From: an uncultured Myxococcales bacterium
GTDB lineage: Bacteria > Myxococcota > Myxococcia > Myxococcales > Myxococcaceae
Assembly (NCBI GenBank): GCA_937980205.1
Contig: CALJKW010000020.1
Span: forward strand, 1-64,000
Direction of reading: 5' to 3'
DNA: 64,000 bases
The position numbers and the translations under genes were made by a program. Under the pieces are notes generated by a model. The model was given only the letters and a program-made list of their open reading frames with translations. It had not been told where the DNA came from and did not search any database. The stretch's first letter is position 1. Every line of letters starts with the position of its first letter. Positions 19,243-28,900 of this stretch are shown one piece after another.

Positions 19243-19275
19243 GCGCAAAAATGGGGACTGTCCCCATTTTCGCGC
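19243..19275. repeat. REP-like palindrome (AAAATGGGGAC copy 1)
   Basis: AAAATGGGGAC (19248-19258) and GTCCCCATTTT (19260-19270) form perfect 11-base arms around a single T, and GCGC/GCGC at 19243-19246 and 19272-19275 extends the stem after one mismatch. The same core occurs at 32722-32803. The low local G+C of the core is unlike its surroundings. It resembles the short palindromes mobilised by REP-associated tyrosine transposases; no such transposase is in the window. Confidence 0.6.
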
Positions 19276-19290
19276 ACCGGTCTCTGGGCA

Positions 19291-19342
19291 ATCGACAACC
19301 GCGGCTGACGAAATCGTCAACCGGGGCAGGGAATCGTCAACC
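19291..19342. promoter_or_regulatory. Three direct repeats ATCGWCAACC upstream of the FAD-linked dehydrogenase
   Basis: ATCGACAACC (19291), ATCGTCAACC (19313) and ATCGTCAACC (19333) recur at spacings of 22 and 20 bases, about two helical turns. They lie 68-120 bases upstream of the minus-strand dehydrogenase start. The spacing suits a protein that binds the same face of the helix repeatedly. A regulatory role is inferred from position only. Confidence 0.4.
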
Positions 19343-19351
19343 CGTGTCGGA

Positions 19352-19687
19352 TCAGGCCGCGCGAACGTGGCCGTTCATGCAGACCAGCCGGCCGTCGGCA
19401 CCCGGCTTCAGGTCGCGGCCGCACGCATCGCAGCGCCGCGCAGAAGCGGTCGAGGCCGCCGCAGCAGCAGGGCCCGACGAACGCCCCTCGGCCGCGAGCG
19501 GCTTGAGCTTCTCCATCTCCTCGCGGACCTTCTGCAGCAGCGCGCCCCGGACCCCTCCGTACTTCTCTTCGAAGGAGGCGAGGACCTGCATCATCTCCAG
19601 GTATTGCTCAGCGCGACCCTCTGCGTGAGCGCGGCGGGTTTCGATGGTTCCGTACACGCCGCGGGCGATAGCACGAGGGTCTGACAT
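19352..19687 (-). CDS. Small protein with C-terminal zinc-ribbon-like motif
   Basis: The 111-aa product begins at ATG 19687 (MSDPRAIARGVYG). Residues 20-65 are helical (ARAEQYLEMMQVLASFEEK is typical of the pattern), an Ala/Ser-rich linker follows, and the C-terminus has CDACGRDLKPG then VCMNGH, a CxxC...CxxxH arrangement that could bind zinc. I know no defined function. It follows the Lcl-type lipoprotein gene on the same strand by about 30 bases and may share its transcript. Confidence 0.6.
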   Translation of the reverse strand: MSDPRAIARGVYGTIETRRAHAEGRAEQYLEMMQVLASFEEKYGGVRGALLQKVREEMEKLKPLAAEGRSSGPAAAAASTASARRCDACGRDLKPGADGRLVCMNGHVRAA

Positions 19688-19719
19688 CGTCGCTGAAAAA
19701 CGACTCAACCCTGCGGAAC

Positions 19720-20631
19720 TCAAGGCGATTTGATGCACATCACGCCGTGGGTCGTGCTCGTCGAGTTGATGCAGGTCGAAGGCAGGCAGGTGAGCCTGGA
19801 GACGACGTAGTACGCCTGCCCGGCGCCTGCGGTGGTGGTGGTCCACGTCGACATACCGCGGAAGACCCAGGCGCAGCTGTGCACGCCGTTGATGGTGGCG
19901 CAGCAGTCATCCGCGATGGCCAGGGCCTCGCTGCGTGTCGGCAGCCGCCAGCCACGCGCGCTGCAGTGCGAGATGGCATCCGGCTGCGTCTTCTCCGGCG
20001 TGTACGTGTGGCGCGTCCACCGCATGCCGGTGCTCATGTCGAGCACCGTGCCGCTGCCCGGCGTCGAGCTCGAGCCCGGGTCCTCGATGCGGTAGCGGTT
20101 GCAGAAGAACGTCGTGCTGCCGCCGCCACCGCCGGTGCCGGTGCCGCCACCTCCACCGGTGCCGGTGTTGCCGACCGTGCACTTCTGCACGTCGTTGTCG
20201 CCGAGCGGGCCACACTTGAGCCCCGCGCACGTCGTGCCGTAGCCCATCCACTTGCCGTTGCAGCTCGAGGCGCTGCTGCGCTGGCCGCACAGGATGCGGT
20301 TCAGCTGCGTGTCGAAGTACGCGCACGCGCCGGACTGCGTCGACGTGCCGCCACCACCGCCGACGCCCGCTCCGGTGCCGCCGCCGCCGGTGCCGGGAGT
20401 CGTGCCGCCGCCGCCGCCCGTGCCGCCCGAGCAGAACGACACGCTGTCGGAAAATCCGCACGAGGTGCCGTCGCCGTCGGTCGCGCACGTCGCGTCGCTC
20501 GGACACCAGCGACAGCCGTTGCTCGAGTCGTCGACGCACGAGCTGCAGGAGCTCCACGTGCGACAGGGATCAGTCGATGGATCGAACCCGGGGAAGAACG
20601 GGAAGCAGCCACCGAAAATGAACAGCACCAC
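19720..20631 (-). CDS. Cys/Gly-rich lipoprotein with Lcl (DUF1566) C-terminal domain
   Basis: From GTG 20631 the product is 303 aa, but the signal peptide is then too short (VLFIFGGC). The frame stays open upstream, and a CTG at 20664, five bases after a GGAG, would give a normal lipoprotein signal (LTRAALFPLVAVVLFIFGGC), so the true start is probably 20664. After the lipobox come Cys-rich motifs (CVDDSSNGCRWC), two runs of Gly/Thr linker, and a C-terminal Lcl domain with GMRWTRHT and ARGWRLPTRSEALAIAD. Lcl domains occur in secreted adhesin-like proteins. It is transcribed with the TPR gene upstream. Confidence 0.7.
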   Translation of the reverse strand: MVLFIFGGCFPFFPGFDPSTDPCRTWSSCSSCVDDSSNGCRWCPSDATCATDGDGTSCGFSDSVSFCSGGTGGGGGTTPGTGGGGTGAGVGGGGGTSTQSGACAYFDTQLNRILCGQRSSASSCNGKWMGYGTTCAGLKCGPLGDNDVQKCTVGNTGTGGGGGTGTGGGGGSTTFFCNRYRIEDPGSSSTPGSGTVLDMSTGMRWTRHTYTPEKTQPDAISHCSARGWRLPTRSEALAIADDCCATINGVHSCAWVFRGMSTWTTTTAGAGQAYYVVSRLTCLPSTCINSTSTTHGVMCIKSP

Positions 20632-20715
20632 AGCGACGAGGGGAAACAGTGCAGCGCGCGTCAGAGAGACTCCGGTCGAGGAAGAGGGGCGAGAAGCGCG
20701 CGCACTCTACCAGCA

Positions 20716-22305
20716 TCAGAACTTCAGCTTGATGAAGTCCGGTGGAGGCTGCTTCCCACTCGGACCCACCTCCAGCTCTCCCGACGCGTCGACCTGGAAC
20801 AGGTTCACCTCTCTGGGCGGCGTCGAGACCGGCGCGAGCTTCGACTTGCCCGACTGGGCCGCCTGCAGGTCGGCCCGCTCGACCTCGCGCGCGATCTCCG
20901 CCAGCGGCCCCTCGAACTTCTTCGCGCGGAAGCCGGTCTTCATCGACTCCTGCAGCGCGGCCTTCGCCTTGTCCTTCGCGCCGGCCTTCGCGTTCAGCGT
21001 CGCGAGGTTGTACCAGGCGCGTCCGCGCGTGCGCCATTCACCGGGCGACGTCGCCTTCGCGATCGCCTTGTCGTAGAGGCCCTTCGCGGCCTCGGCCTCG
21101 CCCTTGAGCTGGAACGCGTAGCCGAGCCGCAGGAGCTCTTCGCCGCGCGCCTGCGGGTCGTTCGCGATCTGCTCGAGGATGTCGATCGCCTCGTTGGGGT
21201 TGCCCGCGTCGATGAAGCGGCTCGCGAGCTGCAGCGACGCCTCGCGGCTCTTGAGGGCCGCGGGCTCCAGCTTCAGCGCGTCTTGAGACTTCTCGATCGC
21301 CTCTTTCATCTTGCCGTTCCGCGCCAGCGCCTTGCCGACGCGCAGCAGCGGGAACACGCCCTTCGGCGTCGCGGCCGCCGCCTCTTCGCACGCCTTCAGC
21401 GCCTTCTCGTACTGGCCGAGCGCGGTCAGCTCTTCGCACAGGTAGATCTGCGCGAGCAGAAACCCGGGCCGCTTCTCGATCGCCGCCCTGAGCACCTGCT
21501 CGCCCGCCTCGGGAGTCTGGTACCGCGTCACCAGCCAGAACCGCGCGGTCCAGTACACCGCGGTGTCCTGCTCGCCCGTTTCGGCGAGCAGCTTCGTCGC
21601 CTCGACGTCGCTGCCCTCGATCGCGTACGCGAGCGCGAGCGCCAGCTTCGCCTGCGTGAACTTCGGGTCGAGCTCGAGCGCCTTCTTGCAGTCGTCGATC
21701 GCCTTCGTCACCACGTCCGCGTTCAGCGTCACCGGCGACTCGATGCCCATCGACTGGCGCAGCACGGTCGCGTGGCACCGCGCGTACGCGAGCAGGGCCT
21801 CGTCGCTGCCGGTGCCGACCTTCAGGTCCGGCCACTTCGCGACCTTCTTCTTCGAGAACGCCACCACCTGCTTCGAGATGTCCTCGATCGCCTGGTTGAG
21901 CGCGAGCGTCGGCTTGTCGCCCATCTTCACCGGCTTGATGGCCGAGAGCGGCTGGCCGCGCACGCCGCTCGCCCCCTTGAACATGTAGCCGGTGTCCGCT
22001 TTCTCCAGCACGCCGGAGAGAAAGAGGTCTGCGCCGAGGTACCACGCGACGTCGGCGTCCTTCTTCGGGTCCTGGCCGAACTGCTCGGGCTTGAACGCCT
22101 CCGCGCCCGCCATCGAGAGCATCTGCTTCGCGTGCAGCTCGTTGAAGTGCCCCGTCGCGCGCAGCACCTCGGCGGTGCGCGTCTGCAGCACGAGGCCGAG
22201 CGCCTTCGTGTCGTCGTCTGCCCCCGACGGAGGGACGAACGCGAACGTCTGTCTCGCAGCGGGAGGAGCGGCGGCCAGCGTCACGGCCAGAGCGGCTAAG
22301 AGCAT
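20716..22305 (-). CDS. Secreted TPR-repeat protein
   Basis: The 529-aa product starts at ATG 22305 with a clear signal peptide (MLLAALAVTLAAAPPAAR). Residues about 160-470 are built from TPR-like helices such as AIDDCKKALELDPKFTQAK, KALKACEEAAAATPKG and EAIDILEQIANDPQARGEEL. The C-terminal 60 residues carry no repeats. It should act in the periplasm or at the inner face of the outer membrane as a protein-interaction scaffold. An in-frame ATG at 22380 overlaps the divergent lipoprotein region and is less likely. Confidence 0.8.
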   Translation of the reverse strand: MLLAALAVTLAAAPPAARQTFAFVPPSGADDDTKALGLVLQTRTAEVLRATGHFNELHAKQMLSMAGAEAFKPEQFGQDPKKDADVAWYLGADLFLSGVLEKADTGYMFKGASGVRGQPLSAIKPVKMGDKPTLALNQAIEDISKQVVAFSKKKVAKWPDLKVGTGSDEALLAYARCHATVLRQSMGIESPVTLNADVVTKAIDDCKKALELDPKFTQAKLALALAYAIEGSDVEATKLLAETGEQDTAVYWTARFWLVTRYQTPEAGEQVLRAAIEKRPGFLLAQIYLCEELTALGQYEKALKACEEAAAATPKGVFPLLRVGKALARNGKMKEAIEKSQDALKLEPAALKSREASLQLASRFIDAGNPNEAIDILEQIANDPQARGEELLRLGYAFQLKGEAEAAKGLYDKAIAKATSPGEWRTRGRAWYNLATLNAKAGAKDKAKAALQESMKTGFRAKKFEGPLAEIAREVERADLQAAQSGKSKLAPVSTPPREVNLFQVDASGELEVGPSGKQPPPDFIKLKF

Positions 22306-22423
22306 GCGCACATCTTGGGCCGCGAGCTTCCCCTCGTCACGTGACAAAACACGTTGCCGCCGCCCCCAAGTGCCCGGCACGCTTCAGCCCATCATGCGCA
22401 CGTCGGTTGCACTGTGGCCCTCC

Positions 22424-23131
22424 ATGCGCCACTCCCTCATTGCCGTGTTCGTCGTCGCCGTCCTCGCCGGGTGCAAGAAGGACAGCCAGTCCGACCCGCT
22501 GCCGACCGACGACTCTCCCGTCGTGCACAGCGACATTCCCGCGCACGCCGAGAAGGGCTGCGGCGGCGGCTTCTGGGGCGTGCACTACGGCGACGCCTAC
22601 AAGACGCTGCGCGAGGTCGAGGCGTACCGCCCCGGCAAGAGCAAGTACTTCGTGCGCGAGCTCTCCGACCGCCGCAACGAGTACCTGCTCGCCGGCATCT
22701 CGCCGAAGTTCCGCGCCGACTGGCTGTCGTCACACCGCATCGCCGAGAAGGACCACCACTGCATCGTCCCGCTCTTCGACGCCATCGGAGCGGCCGCGAA
22801 GAAGACGCTGCCGAACTGGCAGCCGCGCAACTACACGCACCACGAGTCGGGCGAGGACGAGCTCATCAAGAACGCGGTGAAGGAAGAGGTCCCCGACGCC
22901 GAGATCCTCGAGTCCGGCGTCAGCTCTCCGAGCTGGATGATCGAGAAGCACAGCAACGGAGTTCCCTCGAGCCGCTACAAGTACGGCATGGCGTGGGTGA
23001 AGGCGAAGAGCTTCGACGACGGCTACTGCCGCATCATGTACGTCAACATCGTGCAGGACTACTCGGGCGGCGGCAGCTACGGCGAGAGCGTCGGCAACTA
23101 CATCTCGATGGAGCCCGCCGGCTGCAAGTGA
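22424..23131 (+). CDS. Uncharacterised lipoprotein
   Basis: The 235-aa product has a textbook lipoprotein signal, MRHSLIAVFVVAVLAGC, from ATG 22424; ATG 22394 is in frame but would place extra residues before the signal. The mature part has an Asp/Pro-rich spacer, then a mixed domain with GCGGGFWGVHYGDAYKTL and three further cysteines that could pair. I do not recognise the domain. It is convergent with the PPK2 gene, 15 bases apart. Confidence 0.7.
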   Translation: MRHSLIAVFVVAVLAGCKKDSQSDPLPTDDSPVVHSDIPAHAEKGCGGGFWGVHYGDAYKTLREVEAYRPGKSKYFVRELSDRRNEYLLAGISPKFRADWLSSHRIAEKDHHCIVPLFDAIGAAAKKTLPNWQPRNYTHHESGEDELIKNAVKEEVPDAEILESGVSSPSWMIEKHSNGVPSSRYKYGMAWVKAKSFDDGYCRIMYVNIVQDYSGGGSYGESVGNYISMEPAGCK

Positions 23132-23146
23132 CCCGGGCGGGGCGGC

Positions 23147-24631
23147 TCACCCCTCGAGCCGCTCCTCGAGCGCCTTCACCATCGTCTTGAGCACCTTGAT
23201 GCGCGAGTAGTACTTGTTGTTCGCCTCGACGAGCGTCCACGGCGCGCGCTGCGTGCTCGTCCGGTCGACCATGTCGCAGACGGCGCTCTCGTACGCGTCC
23301 CACTTCTTGCGGTTGCGCCAGTCTTCCTCGGTGATCTTGAACCGCTTGAAGCTGGTCGCCTCGCGGGACTTGAAGCGCTTGAGCTGCTCCTCCTTCGAGA
23401 TCGCGAGCCAGAACTTCACCACCACGATCTCGTGGCGCTGCATCTCGCTCTCGAAGTCGTTGATCTCGGAGTACGCGCGCATCCAGTCGGCCTCGGAGCA
23501 GTACCCCTCGACGCGCTCGACGAGCACGCGCCCGTACCAGCTGCGATCGAAGATGGTGAGGCGCCCCTTGCGCGGGATGTGGCGCCAGAACCTCCACAGG
23601 TACGGCTGCGCCCGCTCTTCTTCGGTCGGCGCCGCGATCGAGACGCCGCGGTAGAGCCGCGCGTCGAGCGCCTGCGTGATGCGGCGAATCGCTCCGCCTT
23701 TGCCGGCGGCGTCGTTGCCCTCGAACACCGCGACGACCGAGAGCTTCTTGAACCGCTTGTGCCGTGACGCGAGCGCCAGCCGCCCCTGCCACTTCTCGAG
23801 CTCCGCCTCGTACTCGTCCTTGTCCATCTTCTGGTCGAGCTTCAGCGCCTTGATCACGTTCAGCTTGTCGATGCTGGGCAGCAGCGGCGGCGTGCGGTCG
23901 GGCAGCACGACCTTCTTCTTGTCTTCGAGGCGTTCCTGCAGCGCCGCGAGCAGCGTCTTGCCCACGGTCAGCGCGCGGTACGCCGGGTCGGCGCCCGCCA
24001 CCACGATCCACGGAGACTCACCGGTGCTCGTGCGCCGCAGGTAGTGCTCGGCGACGCGCTCGAACTTGTCGTGCTTCTCGAAGTACTTCCACTCGAAGTC
24101 GGTGACGCGCCAGGCGGTCTCCTTCGACGACGCCAGCTCTTCGAGCCGCTTCTTCTGCTGCTTCTTGGTGAGGTGGAACCAGAACTTGAGGATCAGCGCG
24201 CCCTCGTCGGCGAGCATCTTCTCGAAGCGCCGCGCCGAGGCGATGTGCTGATCGAGCTCGGCGCCGCTGATGCGGCCGAAGACGCGATCGATGATCGAGT
24301 CGCTGTGCCACGCGCCGAAGTAGATGCCGATGCGGCCCTTGCCGGGCAGCGCGCGCCAGAACCTCCACATCGGCGGGCGCTCGCGCTCGTCCTGCGTCGG
24401 GTCGTCGAACGCGGACGTGATCATGTTGCGCGGGTCCATCCACTCGTTGAGCTGGTTGACGGTCTCGCCCTTGCCGGCGCCCTCGACTCCGCCGACCACG
24501 ATGACCACGGGGAAGGTCTTCTTCGTCGACAGGTCGAACTGCGCGTTGAGCAGCGCCTCGCGGAGCTTCGGCTCCTCTTTCTTGAACACCGCCTTGTCGA
24601 TGTGATGCTTGAGGCTGGCAGACTCGAACAT
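23147..24631 (-). CDS. pap: Two-domain PPK2: polyphosphate:AMP phosphotransferase
   Basis: The 494-aa product contains two tandem PPK2 domains, the class II arrangement. Domain 1 (about 10-250) has GGVEGAGKG at 47-55 but lacks the catalytic DRSWYGR signature (YFGAWHSDS in its place). Domain 2 (about 265-494) has EGNDAAGKGG near 303-312 and an intact DRSWYGR with the lid RFKSRE. By analogy with characterised class II enzymes, the C-terminal domain is the active one and makes ADP from AMP and polyphosphate. Usual length and full motifs support the call. The gene is alone, diverging from a lipoprotein gene 32 bases away. Confidence 0.92.
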   Translation of the reverse strand: MFESASLKHHIDKAVFKKEEPKLREALLNAQFDLSTKKTFPVVIVVGGVEGAGKGETVNQLNEWMDPRNMITSAFDDPTQDERERPPMWRFWRALPGKGRIGIYFGAWHSDSIIDRVFGRISGAELDQHIASARRFEKMLADEGALILKFWFHLTKKQQKKRLEELASSKETAWRVTDFEWKYFEKHDKFERVAEHYLRRTSTGESPWIVVAGADPAYRALTVGKTLLAALQERLEDKKKVVLPDRTPPLLPSIDKLNVIKALKLDQKMDKDEYEAELEKWQGRLALASRHKRFKKLSVVAVFEGNDAAGKGGAIRRITQALDARLYRGVSIAAPTEEERAQPYLWRFWRHIPRKGRLTIFDRSWYGRVLVERVEGYCSEADWMRAYSEINDFESEMQRHEIVVVKFWLAISKEEQLKRFKSREATSFKRFKITEEDWRNRKKWDAYESAVCDMVDRTSTQRAPWTLVEANNKYYSRIKVLKTMVKALEERLEG

Positions 24632-24663
24632 GCCGCCGTCTTAGTCCGAAAAACGGAGATCTC

Positions 24664-25779
24664 ATGCGCCGCCTTCTCGCCGCCCTCCTGCTCTTGTCGT
24701 GCTCGCCCATCAGCAGCGACGCCAAGGTCACGCTCGACGGCGCGCTGCTCCGGCAGGACAAGAGCGCGGCCGCGTCGGTGAAGACGGTGCTGGTGCGAAT
24801 CCCCGATCCGCTCGAGCTCATCACGCAGGGCATCACCGTGGTCGGCACGCTGGGCCTCGCGTGCTTGAGCGAGAGCTCGCTTGCGATCTGCAAGACGGTG
24901 CAGAGCTCGACCACCGACGGCGACGGCCGCTTCCACTACGAGATGAAGGGCTCGGACGTGAAGGGCTCGCTCGGCCAGGTCTCGCTCTTTCAGCTCGCCG
25001 CCAGCCTGCCGAACGGCGGAGCCTCGATGCAGGTCGGCAACTTCTCCTTCCAGAAGGAGGAGCTCACCATCCCCGCCATCCAGCTCTGGGAGCCGACCGG
25101 CGTGATGCTCGCGTCGACGCCCGCCGAGCTGCGCGTCCGGTGGGACGCGTTCGGCGGCTCGCACGGCCACGAGCCCTCGAGCGGCTACAGCGTGCGCTTC
25201 GCCGCCGACGCGGGCGGCGACGTCTGGGTGCAGAGCGCCGCCACCTCGGACGGCCCGATCGACGCCCGCGCCGTGGAAGACGCGTTCGGCCGCCTCACCG
25301 TCGCTGCGCACGACAAGCTCGACGAGTTCGACCTCACCTACCGCTCGGCCGCCGTCGCGTGGTCTCGCGCCGGCAGCCCGGTGCCGCCGTCGCGAGGCAA
25401 GCCGTGCCTCGTCGAAGGTCCCTCGGGGCCCGAGGACGCCGGCGTCCCGTGCCCGCTCTCGAATGGAGCCTTCGGCGACACCTTCCCGCTTCGGCAGGCG
25501 TGCATGCCCGACGCCGGCACCTGCACGGTGAATCGCTTCGTGCAGCTCGACCTCGGCGCCGCGCAGACCGTCACCACCGTCTTCGCCCACGGCCTCACCG
25601 CCACCGGAAAGATCGCCGTCGAGACGAGCCTCGACGGGGCGGCGTTCACCGAGGTCGCGCGCGTCGAGCGGGCCGAGACGTACCTGCGCCTGTCACTGCC
25701 CGCCACCAGCGCGCGCTGGGTGCGCCTGCGCGCCGTCGACGGCAGCCTCTCGGCGCTCAATGAGCTGTCGGTGTGGTGA
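24664..25779 (+). CDS. Lipoprotein with C-terminal discoidin-like (F5/8 type C) domain
   Basis: The 371-aa product has signal peptide and lipobox LLSC (Cys13). Residues about 20-120 form a beta-rich region that could be a carboxypeptidase-regulatory-like domain (TDGDGRFHYEM). The C-terminal 110 residues fit the F5/8 type C fold: FVQLDLGAAQTVTTVFAHGL, then KIAVETSLDGAAFTEVARV and RWVRLRAVDGS. That fold binds carbohydrate or membrane surfaces. The function is otherwise unknown. The gene ends 172 bases before the chosen start of the kinase gene. Confidence 0.75.
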   Translation: MRRLLAALLLLSCSPISSDAKVTLDGALLRQDKSAAASVKTVLVRIPDPLELITQGITVVGTLGLACLSESSLAICKTVQSSTTDGDGRFHYEMKGSDVKGSLGQVSLFQLAASLPNGGASMQVGNFSFQKEELTIPAIQLWEPTGVMLASTPAELRVRWDAFGGSHGHEPSSGYSVRFAADAGGDVWVQSAATSDGPIDARAVEDAFGRLTVAAHDKLDEFDLTYRSAAVAWSRAGSPVPPSRGKPCLVEGPSGPEDAGVPCPLSNGAFGDTFPLRQACMPDAGTCTVNRFVQLDLGAAQTVTTVFAHGLTATGKIAVETSLDGAAFTEVARVERAETYLRLSLPATSARWVRLRAVDGSLSALNELSVW

Positions 25780-25780
25780 G

Positions 25781-25798
25781 GGTTACACGGCGGTAACC
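25781..25798. promoter_or_regulatory. GGTTAC/GTAACC inverted repeat upstream of the kinase gene
   Basis: GGTTAC (25781-25786) and GTAACC (25793-25798) are perfect six-base arms with a six-base spacer, just after the lipoprotein stop and about 150 bases before the kinase start at 25952. It could be an operator or the base of a short hairpin. Confidence 0.35.
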
Positions 25799-25951
25799 GT
25801 CACAAAGGCGGAACTGATACTTGTCGGCGCCCCGCGCCGGTCCTTAAAGGCACTCGCTCTGGCTCGCAGAACCACAACTCCACGACGCCGCTCCCGGCGC
25901 AGGCCTGCCGCGGTCGCCGACACGGGCACGCGCTCGTCCGAGCTCGTCTCG

Positions 25952-28900
25952 ATGGAGGCTGCCGACCTGCCGCTCGACGGCGCGTGGCGGCGGATCGCGT
26001 CGCTGCTGAAGGCGCGGCTCCACCTCGACGTCGCGGGCTACAAGCCCTCGACCATCCGCCGGCGCATCGAGCGGCGCATGACGCTCGACGGCTTCCCCGA
26101 GCCCGCCGCCTACGCCGAGCACCTGCAGCGCCAGCCCGACGCGCTGCAGGCGCTGCACGACGACCTGTTCGTCCACGTCACGCAGTTCTTCCGCGACCCC
26201 GAGGCGTTCGCGGCGCTGGCCGACCAGGTGTTCCCGGCGTTGGTGAAGGGCCGGACGCCGGACGACCCGATTCGCGTCTGGGTGCCCGGCTGCTCCACCG
26301 GCGAAGAGGCGTACTCGCTCGCCGTCGCGCTCACGGAGTGGCTCGAGAACCGGCGCGCCCCCATCGCGGTGCAGTTGTTCGCCACCGACATCAGCGAAGG
26401 GGCGATCGCCGCCGCGCGCCGCGCCGTCTACCCCGAGAGCGCGCTGCTCGAGGTCGGCGCCGAGCGCCTCGCCCGCTTCTTCACCCGCGTCGACGGCGGC
26501 TGGAAGGTCGGCAAGGCGCTGCGCGAGCTCTGCGTGTTCTCGCGCCACGACCTCACCTCGAACCCGCCGTTCGCGCGGCTCGATCTCATCTCGTGCCGCA
26601 ACGTGCTCATCTACTTCGGCGCCGAGCTGCAGAGCCGCGTGTTCCCCGTCTTCCACTACGCGCTCAAGCCGAACGCCTTCCTCTGGCTGGGGCAGTCCGA
26701 GCTGCCCGGCACCTCGTCGAAGCTCTTCAGCGTCGTCGACAAGGTCCACAAGATCTGCGTGAGGCTGCCCTCGCCGAGCGCCGCGCGGAGCCTCTCGGCC
26801 AGCCCGCTCTTCGCCGAGAAGGTGCGCCTGCCGGCCGTACGCCTCGAGGCGCCCGCGGCGAAGCCCGAGGCGTCGCGGGCCGTCGACGACCTCGTCCTCG
26901 AGCGGTGGGGCCCACCCGGGGTCGTGATCGACTCGAGCCACGAGGTGCTGCAGTTCAGAGGCGACACGAGCCCGTTCCTCATCATGCCGACGGGGCACCC
27001 GACCGCGAACCTGTTCAAGCTCGTGCGACCGGCGCTCGCCTCGAAGCTCCGCGTCGTCGTGCAGTCGGCGTTCCGTCACAACGCCGCGGTTCGCCACGAG
27101 CGCATTCCGCTGGGGGAGCCGGGGTCGAAGCGCACCGTCTCCATCGAGGCCGTGCCGCTCGACCCGCGATCCTCCGTGCGCGATCGACACGTGCTGGTGG
27201 CCTTCGAGCTGAGCGCCGCGCAGCGCGCCGAGCGGCGGGCGCAGGTGAAGAAGGGCTCGCGCCGCGCCGGCGCCGACCAGCTCGTCGAGCAGCTGCAGAG
27301 GGACCTCGACCTGGCGCGCGAGCAGCTGCAGGCGCTCTCCGAGCAGTTCGAGTCGTCGCAGGAAGAGCTCACCTCGGCGAACGAAGAGCTTCAGGCCACC
27401 AACGAAGAGTTCCAGAGCACCAACGAAGAGCTCGAGACCGCGAAGGAAGAGCTGCAGGCGGCGAACGAAGAGCTGATCTCCCTCAACCACGAGCTGCAGG
27501 CGCGCAACGCCGAGCTGGTCGAGACCAACGAGAAGCTGCGGCGCGGCGAAGACCGCTTCCGCCTGCTCGTCGAGAGCGTGAAGGACTACGCCATCTACAT
27601 GCTCGACCCCGACGGCCGCATCGCGAGCTGGAACGAAGGCGCGCGGCGCCTGAAGGGCTACGAGGCGGCAGAGATCTTCGGCCAGCACTACTCGCGGTTC
27701 TTCACCGCCGAAGACCGCGCCAGCGCCATGCCCGAGGCCGAGCTCGAGCACGCGCGCATCGAGGGTCGCTTCGAGGCCACCGGCTGGCGCGTGCGCAAGG
27801 ACGGCAGCCGCTTCTGGGCGAACGTCGTCGTCACGCGCGTCAACGACACGCGCGGCACGCTCGTCGGCTTCGCGAAGGTCACCCGTGACCTGACCGAGAA
27901 GAAGGCAGTGGAGGACGCGCTCGAGCGCAGCGAGCGCCGCTTCCGCCTGATGATCTCGAACGTTCGCGACTACGCGATCTTCATGCTCGACCCCGACTGC
28001 CGCATCGCGAGCTGGAACGAAGGCGCGCGGCGGCTCAAGGGCTACGAGGCCAACGAGATCCTCGGCCGGCACTTCTCGGCCTTCTACCCGCCCGAGGACG
28101 TCGCGGCCGGCAAGTGCGAGCGCGAGATCGCCACGGTGCTGGCCGACGGCCGCGTCGAGGACGAGGGCTGGCGCGTGCGCAAGGACGGCAGCCGCTTCTG
28201 GGCCAACGTCGTCATCACGCGCGTCAACGACAGCAACGGAGAGCTCATCGGCTTCACCAAGGTCACCCGCGACCTCACCGAGCGCCGCCGCGCCGAAGAG
28301 GCGTTGCGCGCCGCGAACGAGGGACTCGAGGTACGCGTCGCCGAGCGCACGCGGGAGCTCGAGCGGGCGTTGAACGTGCGCGACGAGTTCGTGTCGATCG
28401 CCTCGCACGAGCTCAAGACTCCGCTGACCGGCCTCAAGCTGCAGCTGCAGATGGGGAAGCGGAACCTGACGGCGGCGGCGCCTCCGTCGACGGAGCAGGT
28501 GGCCGAGATGCTCCAGCGCTGCCTCAGGCAGGCGGGCGCGCTCGAAGATCTGATCGAAGATCTGCTCGACGTCTCGCGCATCCAGACGGGGCGCTTCGAG
28601 CTGCAGTTCTCCGACGTCAGCGTCGCGGCGCTGGTCGAGGACGTCGCCGCCCGCTTCGCTCCTCAGCTGACGGCGAGCCACACGCCGCTCGAGCTGCAGC
28701 TCGATCGCTCGCTGCGCGCGAAGTGGGATCAGCGGCGCATCGGGCAGGTGCTCGCCAACCTGCTCTCGAACGCCATCAAGTACGCGCCGCGCGCGCCGAT
28801 TCGCATCACCGCTGCGGGAGCTGACGGCCGCGTCCGCATCGAGGTCGCCGATCAGGGGCCCGGCATTCCGGCGGAGAAGCACGCGACGATCTTCGACCGC

